DNA from: JASGDB01 sp049841315
GTDB taxonomy: Bacteria > Bacteroidota > Bacteroidia > Flavobacteriales > Weeksellaceae
Assembly: GCA_049841315.1 (NCBI GenBank)
Contig: JASGDB010000014.1
Span: 10,588-74,587, forward strand
Direction of reading: 5' to 3'
DNA length: 64,000 nt
The notes beneath the pieces are model-generated. The model made no database searches. It was not told where the DNA came from and saw only the letters and a program-made list of their open reading frames with translations. The translations under genes were made by a program, and so were the position numbers. Shown here in pieces: positions 59,427-64,000 of the stretch (the first letter of the stretch is position 1; every line of letters starts with the position of its first letter).

Positions 59427-60236
59427 CTATTTATAATCTACTTTGTGGTTTAACTCGATAGGATTATTATTTTCTCTAATCTGTTTTTGAATGGTTTCTG
59501 TAAGTTGTTTAAAGTTCATCTCAACAGGATTGCCATTTGCGTCACCCGCCTGAACCTTTATATTTCTGGCTTTTACTTCGGCAAAAGGGTCTTGATAATA
59601 ATCCATCCTTATTTTCTGAAAATCTTGCCAACTTATTTCTTTTCCGTTCCTTAAAGCAAACATGTTGTTTTTATTAGAGTTTTTTATCCTTACCAACGTA
59701 AAGTCATATTCATCTTTGTCATCTGAAATTTTCACAATTAAACCCGGTAAACCATTAAAAACATAAGGGCCTTCTTGCAAAGGAATGCTTTGTGCAAACC
59801 AAGCTGTCCAATTTCTACCGCCATACGAAACTTCTGCTTTTTGACAGTCTATTTCGTTGATTGTCATTTTATCTGCCGAAAGTTTCCAATCAAGCGATTC
59901 GTTAATGGTGATACTGTATTTGTCATTAAATGAACTTCTAATAATATTTTTAGTTATTAGTTTTTTAACTAAGTTTTTCTGCACATACAGTTGGTTGTCG
60001 AAAATTGGCATTATTCCCAAACCGTAACCCGTTCTCTCGGTCAAGGAATCGGAGCGTCTATCCTTTTGTGAGCGAAAAACAGATTGCTGTCCTAATACAT
60101 CTAAATAATAAACATCTATCTCAAAACTATTTTTATCGGGATTTGGTTTGAATTTTAGTTCATATTCAAACGTAATATTTTGTGCATAGAAAACACTGGA
60201 AATTACGATACTGAAAACAAAGAATAATTTTCTCAT
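59427..60236 (-). CDS. GLPGLI-family protein (2)
   Basis: 269 residues from ATG 60236, where a signal peptide begins (MRKLFFVFSIVISSVFYAQ); an upstream ATG would run through the hairpin. Family segment GPYVFNGLPGLIVKISDD with the preceding SYGGRNWTAWF. Second GLPGLI gene of the island and the only remaining gene of the unit headed by precursor 2. No VKOR or exporter follows it, so it presumably relies on those of unit 1. Confidence 0.9.
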   Translation of the reverse strand: MRKLFFVFSIVISSVFYAQNITFEYELKFKPNPDKNSFEIDVYYLDVLGQQSVFRSQKDRRSDSLTERTGYGLGIMPIFDNQLYVQKNLVKKLITKNIIRSSFNDKYSITINESLDWKLSADKMTINEIDCQKAEVSYGGRNWTAWFAQSIPLQEGPYVFNGLPGLIVKISDDKDEYDFTLVRIKNSNKNNMFALRNGKEISWQDFQKIRMDYYQDPFAEVKARNIKVQAGDANGNPVEMNFKQLTETIQKQIRENNNPIELNHKVDYK

Positions 60237-60262
60237 ACTTTCTATAATATTATTAAAAATAC

Positions 60263-60291
60263 AAAAGAGATGCAAAGAGAGCATCTCTTTT
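60263..60291 (-). terminator. Hairpin after precursor 2
   Basis: AAAAGAGATGC, 7-nt loop, GCATCTCTTTT, T-rich on the minus strand. It sits 4 nt past the precursor 2 stop, in the same place as the palindrome after precursor 1. Confidence 0.8.
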
Positions 60292-60295
60292 AAAA

Positions 60296-60487
60296 TTACA
60301 TACATTTATTACAAGAACTTGTAATTGTTCCTCCATTAACAATGAAATAAAAACCACACGAAAGCCCATATTGCTCGCAAAAGCCATCTCCGGGATTGCA
60401 AACGGTTCCGCAATCTCCCGGGTCTGGCAATTTTCCGCCATTCACTGTTTTCAATTCATTTCTCGAAAGTTGTTTTAAATTTTTCAT
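60296..60487 (-). CDS. Double-glycine leader peptide precursor 2
   Basis: 63 residues. Leader MKNLKQLSRNELKTVNGG, then a 45-residue core starting KLPDPGDCGTVC with six Cys, ending NKCM. Leader and untranslated DNA up to 60515 are almost identical to precursor 1, but the cores are unrelated. Even Cys number fits three disulfides. Expected substrate of the C39 exporter. Confidence 0.88.
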   Translation of the reverse strand: MKNLKQLSRNELKTVNGGKLPDPGDCGTVCNPGDGFCEQYGLSCGFYFIVNGGTITSSCNKCM

Positions 60488-60589
60488 AATAAATAATTTT
60501 AAATTGTTTTGTGCCCTTAACGGAAAAAAAAGACGTCCGAAGTTCTGAAAATTTTAAAACAGGAAAAATAATACTCAAATCCCAACATC

Positions 60590-61699
60590 TCAGATTACTG
60601 TAAAACGCTGTCCGGAAAGTGTTTTAATCCGTCCCGAAAGCTCCAGTTCGAGGATTTCCGGAAGGATTTTGAATGAAGGAATCTCCATATTTTCTGAAAT
60701 TTCATCAAGGGAAATATTGGGGTGATTTTTCACAAAATCATAAATCAGTTGCTGTATTTCCGTAAGCTGAATAATCGTTTCTGAACGGGGAAATAATTCT
60801 TCCATTTTCAAAGAATTTTCAGAAAATCCGAGTTCGTTCAGCAAATCTTTGAGTGCAGATATCGCACCGGCTTTATTCTGATAAATAAGATGATTGCATC
60901 CCTGGCTGTATTTGTCGGTTATTTTTCCGGGCAGGGCGTACACATCTCGGTTGTATCCGTTGGCAAACCCCGCAGTGCTTACAGAACCTCCTCCGAAAGC
61001 GGTTTCCACAATAATTGTTGCTTCCGACATTCCGGCAACGATGCGGTTTCTTTGGATAAAATTTTCACGGTCGGGCTTTTGCGAGGAATTAAATTCGGTA
61101 AGCAAAGCGCCGTTTTCCTCGATGATTTTTTCCGCAAGCATTCTGTTTTTGGAAGGATACATCGTGTGAAATCCGTGGGCCAGAACAGCAATCGTAGGAA
61201 TGTTTTTTTCGAGGCTCTGCGCATGAACTTCAGTATCGGTTCCGAGCGCCAACCCACTTACGGTGGTGCAGTTTTTATCTTTCAGCATTTCGACGAGCTG
61301 TTCGGTGAAGGTTTTTCCGTAAGAGGTTACATTCCGTGTTCCCACGATGCTGACGGTTTTCCTCTGCCTGTCGAAATTTCCCTTTTGATAGAGAACGGAA
61401 GGCGCATCAATGCATTCCGACAGCAATTCGGGAAGTTCTTTCAAATGACGGAGAAGAATTCTGATATTTTCTTTTTCGCAGAAACGAAGCTCTTTTTCCG
61501 CAAATTTCAAATGCTCGGAATTTCCAATGTCTTCCACGATTCTACTGCCGATTCCGGTGATTTTTGTGAGGTGTTTTTTCGGAGTTTCCCACGCTTTTTT
61601 TGCAGACCCGAATTCCCGCACCAGCTTCTGAAAGCTGATGTCGCCGATAAGTACGCTTCTGCGCAACGCTATGGAATAAAGATGTTCTTCGGAAAACAT
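60590..61699 (-). CDS. dprA: DNA-processing protein DprA
   Basis: 369 residues. N-terminal SAM/HhH-like part (KITGIGSRIVEDI near 45-57), Rossmann DprA domain (VSIVGTRNVTSYG, SGLALGTDTEVHAQ, IAVLAHGFHTMYPSKN, FIQRNRIVAGMSEATIIVE, YALPGKITDKYSQGCNHLI) and a C-terminal winged-helix (DLRS-like DprA_WH). Loads RecA on incoming single strands in natural transformation. Its last 69 bp are duplicated at 51054-51122, marking the island boundary; the gene itself is intact. Confidence 0.95.
   Translation of the reverse strand: MFSEEHLYSIALRRSVLIGDISFQKLVREFGSAKKAWETPKKHLTKITGIGSRIVEDIGNSEHLKFAEKELRFCEKENIRILLRHLKELPELLSECIDAPSVLYQKGNFDRQRKTVSIVGTRNVTSYGKTFTEQLVEMLKDKNCTTVSGLALGTDTEVHAQSLEKNIPTIAVLAHGFHTMYPSKNRMLAEKIIEENGALLTEFNSSQKPDRENFIQRNRIVAGMSEATIIVETAFGGGSVSTAGFANGYNRDVYALPGKITDKYSQGCNHLIYQNKAGAISALKDLLNELGFSENSLKMEELFPRSETIIQLTEIQQLIYDFVKNHPNISLDEISENMEIPSFKILPEILELELSGRIKTLSGQRFTVI
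60603..60671 (-). repeat. Direct repeat, dprA 3' end (right island boundary)
   Basis: Partner of 51054-51122: 65 of 69 positions identical, same orientation, both in the same reading frame. Here it is part of the intact dprA gene. Confidence 0.9.
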
Positions 61700-61943
61700 G
61701 GCAGAGGTGTTTTTTCAAAGATAATGAAATGCCACGAATGCACGAATTTTTTTTAAAAGCAAAGATTCTCAAAGATTTTCTTAAACCACTAACAGTTTTT
61801 AAGACTCGCAAATGAATTTTAACTTCGTTCAGTTCAAGCAAAGCTCTCGTGTCGCCGATTCCTTTAAAAATATAAAAAAAAGGGTTCTTCGACAAAAACT
61901 GTGGATTTTAAAATTAACATTTATCTATAAATTCTCAATTTCT

Positions 61944-61969
61944 GTTCTTTTGTCTTGAAACAAAAGAAC
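61944..61969. repeat. GTTCTTTTGT hairpin in the dprA-sod gap
   Basis: GTTCTTTTGT, loop CTTGAA, ACAAAAGAAC, followed by CAAAAGTTCAAGACT. The 700-bp gap 61700-62408 also holds short inverted GGGCGG/CCGCCC segments near 62035 and 62093, but no ORF with coding character was found. Confidence 0.6.
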
Positions 61970-62365
61970 CAAAAGTTCAAGACTTGGAAACTCGGCTAAA
62001 ATTTTAAACAATTTTCTAAAATTTCCAAAACTCGGGCGGAAACCTAAATTAGTCGCATAATGAAATTTTGTCCCGCCCTCGAACAGTGGAAATTTGCCTC
62101 ATATCCTTGTTTATATTTTCAATGGAATCGGCGAATCTGGTCGATTTCTTAACGAAAATTCTTTAAAATTTTTAACGCCTCCGTTTCCGAGGTCATTTTA
62201 AAATAATATGGATATTTTTTTTCCATACAAAATGGCGAAGAGCCGATAAATTTTTCTTTTAAAATATTTTGAAAACCGTTCGGAAATGAGCGGTTTTTCG
62301 TTTTTATCTATCACCAAAATTCTATTTTTAAAAATATTCTATTTTCGGATTTACTTAGGAATTAG

Positions 62366-62373
62366 TACATTTG
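62366..62373 (+). promoter_or_regulatory. TAnnTTTG box of the sod gene
   Basis: TACATTTG, 35 nt before the sod ATG. The -33 region reads TTTTCGG rather than TTTG. Confidence 0.55.
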
Positions 62374-62408
62374 AATATTCATTTTAACAACTCTAAAAAT
62401 ACAGTATT

Positions 62409-63005
62409 ATGTCATTTGAACTGCCAAAACTTAATTATGCTTACGACGCTTTGGAACCGACCATTGATGCAAAAACAATGGAAATCCACCACTCCAAACA
62501 TCATCAGGCTTATGTAGATAACCTTAATAATGCGGTTAAGGGAACAGACCTTGAAGGAAAATCCATCGAGGAAGTATGCAAAACAGGAACAGACAAACCT
62601 GCTGTACGAAACAACGGCGGAGGACATTTCAACCATACGCTGTTTTGGGAAATCCTTACTCCGGGAGGAAGCAAAGAACCCGTAGGAAATGTAAAAGCAG
62701 CAATCGAAGCCTACGGAGGTTTTGAGAAATTCAAAGAAGATTTTTCCAATGCGGCAAAAACCCGTTTCGGTTCAGGCTGGGCATGGCTCGTGAAGAATGC
62801 TGACGGTTCAGTGAGTGTTTCTTCTACTCCGAATCAGGACAATCCGCTGATGCCGGTGGCTGATGTGCAGGGAACACCGGTTTTAGGTCTTGATGTTTGG
62901 GAACATGCTTATTATCTGAATTATCAGAACAGAAGACCGGATTATGTAGCCGCATTTTTCGATGTGGTAAACTGGGACAAAGTGGAGGAGCTTTTCAACA
63001 AGTAA
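62409..63005 (+). CDS. Superoxide dismutase (Mn/Fe type)
   Basis: 198 residues. Dismutates superoxide. Metal ligands are seen in IHHSKHHQAYV (His), GGGHFNHTLFW (His) and LDVWEHAYY (Asp and His). Gly-Gly before the second His is more typical of Mn or cambialistic enzymes than Fe-only. No signal peptide, so cytoplasmic. Confidence 0.94.
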   Translation: MSFELPKLNYAYDALEPTIDAKTMEIHHSKHHQAYVDNLNNAVKGTDLEGKSIEEVCKTGTDKPAVRNNGGGHFNHTLFWEILTPGGSKEPVGNVKAAIEAYGGFEKFKEDFSNAAKTRFGSGWAWLVKNADGSVSVSSTPNQDNPLMPVADVQGTPVLGLDVWEHAYYLNYQNRRPDYVAAFFDVVNWDKVEELFNK

Positions 63006-63074
63006 TTCTAATTTACAGACATAAAAAACAATCTCAAAAAGGGTTTTATTGAGGGAAATAAAATGATGGAAGGG

Positions 63075-63827
63075 TTATAATGATAAAAAATACAATCCTT
63101 TCAGCGTATGCAGGCGGTCGCCGATATGGATTTTATCCGTTAACGGCTTGTAAACATGAGAAACTCCGCCGGTTGCAATCACGAAACATTCATCCCGGAC
63201 TTCGTTGTTGATTCTTTCAATGAAACCCTCTACCATTCCGAGATAGCCGTATACCATTCCGCTCTGCATGCAGGAAACGGTGTCGAGACCGAGAACGGAT
63301 TTCGGCTTTACCAGTTCGATTTCGGGAAGCTGTGCGGTGTCGTGGATTAAGCTGTTGAGCGATGTAACAATCCCCGGCGCGATGATTACGCCTAACGTTT
63401 CCCCGTTTTCATCAATACAGCTTGCAGTAAGCGCCGTTCCGAAATCGAGAATGATTTTCTTTTTTCCGGGGTAAAGATTGTGGGCGGCGACAAGATTGGC
63501 ATAAATGTCCGTTCCCATCTGCCTCGACTTCGGCTGAACTTCTGAAAGCGTGTTGCGGTCTACAATTACGGGATTTACACCGTGTATTCTTTTGATAGCG
63601 CTTGATACTACTTTCGTAAGCTGTGGTACTACTGAACCGATGATGACTTTGTCAATGCTCTGCGGTTCTATTTTGTAGGTTTGATACAGCATCAGGAACT
63701 GAACATAGAGCTCGTCCGTGGTTTTGTACGGCTTGGTGTTCAGCACCCAGGAAATATCGCAGTTGTCTTCATTGAAAAGCCCGAAACGGATGTTGGTGTT
63801 GCCGATATTGATGACGATGGAATTCAT
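63075..63827 (-). CDS. coaX: Type III pantothenate kinase
   Basis: 250 residues from ATG 63827, where the family start (MNSIVINIGNTNIRFGLF) lies; an ATG at 63881 would add non-conserved residues. ASKHA fold with phosphate loop INIGNTNIRFG, VIGSVVPQLT, GTDIYANLVAA and DFGTALTASCID. First step of CoA synthesis, needing a monovalent cation. A repeat array lies just upstream. Confidence 0.94.
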   Translation of the reverse strand: MNSIVINIGNTNIRFGLFNEDNCDISWVLNTKPYKTTDELYVQFLMLYQTYKIEPQSIDKVIIGSVVPQLTKVVSSAIKRIHGVNPVIVDRNTLSEVQPKSRQMGTDIYANLVAAHNLYPGKKKIILDFGTALTASCIDENGETLGVIIAPGIVTSLNSLIHDTAQLPEIELVKPKSVLGLDTVSCMQSGMVYGYLGMVEGFIERINNEVRDECFVIATGGVSHVYKPLTDKIHIGDRLHTLKGLYFLSL

Positions 63828-63879
63828 TGGTTTTTTGTGATTTTGTAATTTTATTTTTTTTCCACGCATTATCATACTC

Positions 63880-63922
63880 ATTGGGCTTCACCCAATGCTG
63901 TTGATGTCGCCCCTTCGGGGCT
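63880..63922. repeat. REP element copy A near the window end
   Basis: CACCCAATGCTGTTGATGTC then GCCCCTTCGGGGCT. GCCCC/GGGGC forms a tight hairpin, and ATTGGG/CCCAAT pairs at its left. The reverse strand shows GGGCGACATCAACAG. Confidence 0.78.
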
Positions 63923-63954
63923 TATTTGGAATTTGCTTTTTGTTTATTCATTCT

Positions 63955-64000
63955 ACACCCAATGCTGTTGATGTCGCCACTTCGTGGCTCTGTGGGCTTC
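63955..64000. repeat. REP element copy B, cut by the window edge
   Basis: CACCCAATGCTGTTGATGTC then GCCACTTCGTGGCTCTG. Differs from copy A by a compensated stem change (CC to CA, GG to TG), which keeps the hairpin paired. Confidence 0.78.

Noticed and set aside
51041..60671. The island as an integrase-driven integrative element
   Set aside because: The flanking repeat would fit, but no tyrosine or serine recombinase, excisionase or conjugation gene is present, so this label is not used.
61542..61895. 117-codon frame overlapping the start of dprA
   Set aside because: It lies in another frame of dprA and its spacer, without homology or start signal.

Overview
The window is bacterial chromosome from a member of Bacteroidota, class Flavobacteriia, most likely the Chryseobacterium group (Weeksellaceae). 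Signs seen in the sequence are a type IX secretion (T9SS) C-terminal sorting domain, two GLPGLI-family proteins, a DUF4251 lipoprotein, a TonB-dependent receptor, TAnnTTTG promoter boxes instead of strong Shine-Dalgarno sites, AT-rich codon use and many short palindromic repeats. The species is not claimed. No rRNA, tRNA or CRISPR array was found.

Layout. 1-1200: accessory edge with the tail of a YoeB toxin, a stand-alone ATPase and a nested inverted repeat. 1271-23588: mostly core genes: lpxB, a large secreted SGNH/T9SS protein, a TonB receptor under a TPP riboswitch, an HU-like membrane protein, a thioesterase, a SerA-like dehydrogenase, methylmalonyl-CoA mutase and its GTPase MeaB, an AraC-type regulator, a dipeptide-epimerase-like enolase, cytochrome c, an M48 protease and an MlaFE-type lipid ABC pair. 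23669-41620: sugar transferase, queE, WG-repeat lipoprotein, folD, pgi, lon, a PpiD-like foldase, an MlaD/MCE protein and a pair of Fe-S proteins related to heterodisulfide reductase. 42337-47719: a small surface-glycan cluster. Then serS and gdhA. 51041-60671: an accessory island. 60590-63827: dprA, superoxide dismutase and coaX.

The main discovery candidate is the island at 51041-60671. It encodes two short Cys-rich peptides with nearly identical double-glycine leaders (66 and 63 aa, with 4 and 6 core cysteines). Each is followed by a hairpin and a GLPGLI-family gene. Upstream or nearby are a C39-peptidase ABC exporter, a shortened HlyD-type adaptor, a C39-like/VKOR/thioredoxin fusion and a divergent XRE regulator. 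I infer that it makes, oxidises and exports disulfide-bonded peptides. It is bounded by a 69-bp direct repeat of the 3' end of dprA. Inside it lie relics of a second exporter, a third GLPGLI gene, an ISL3 transposase and a toxin tip with its probable immunity gene, separated by three copies of a 75-bp palindrome.

A second theme links four places. The island, a PIN toxin-antitoxin pair, a DUF4143 ATPase and an AlbA_2 ATPase each lie between two copies of the edge of the adjacent core gene (dprA 3' end, mutase 5' end, epimerase leader, folD 5' end). A third theme is that palindromic repeats are translated in frame inside working genes: once in the SerA-like enzyme and at three sites in the exporter.
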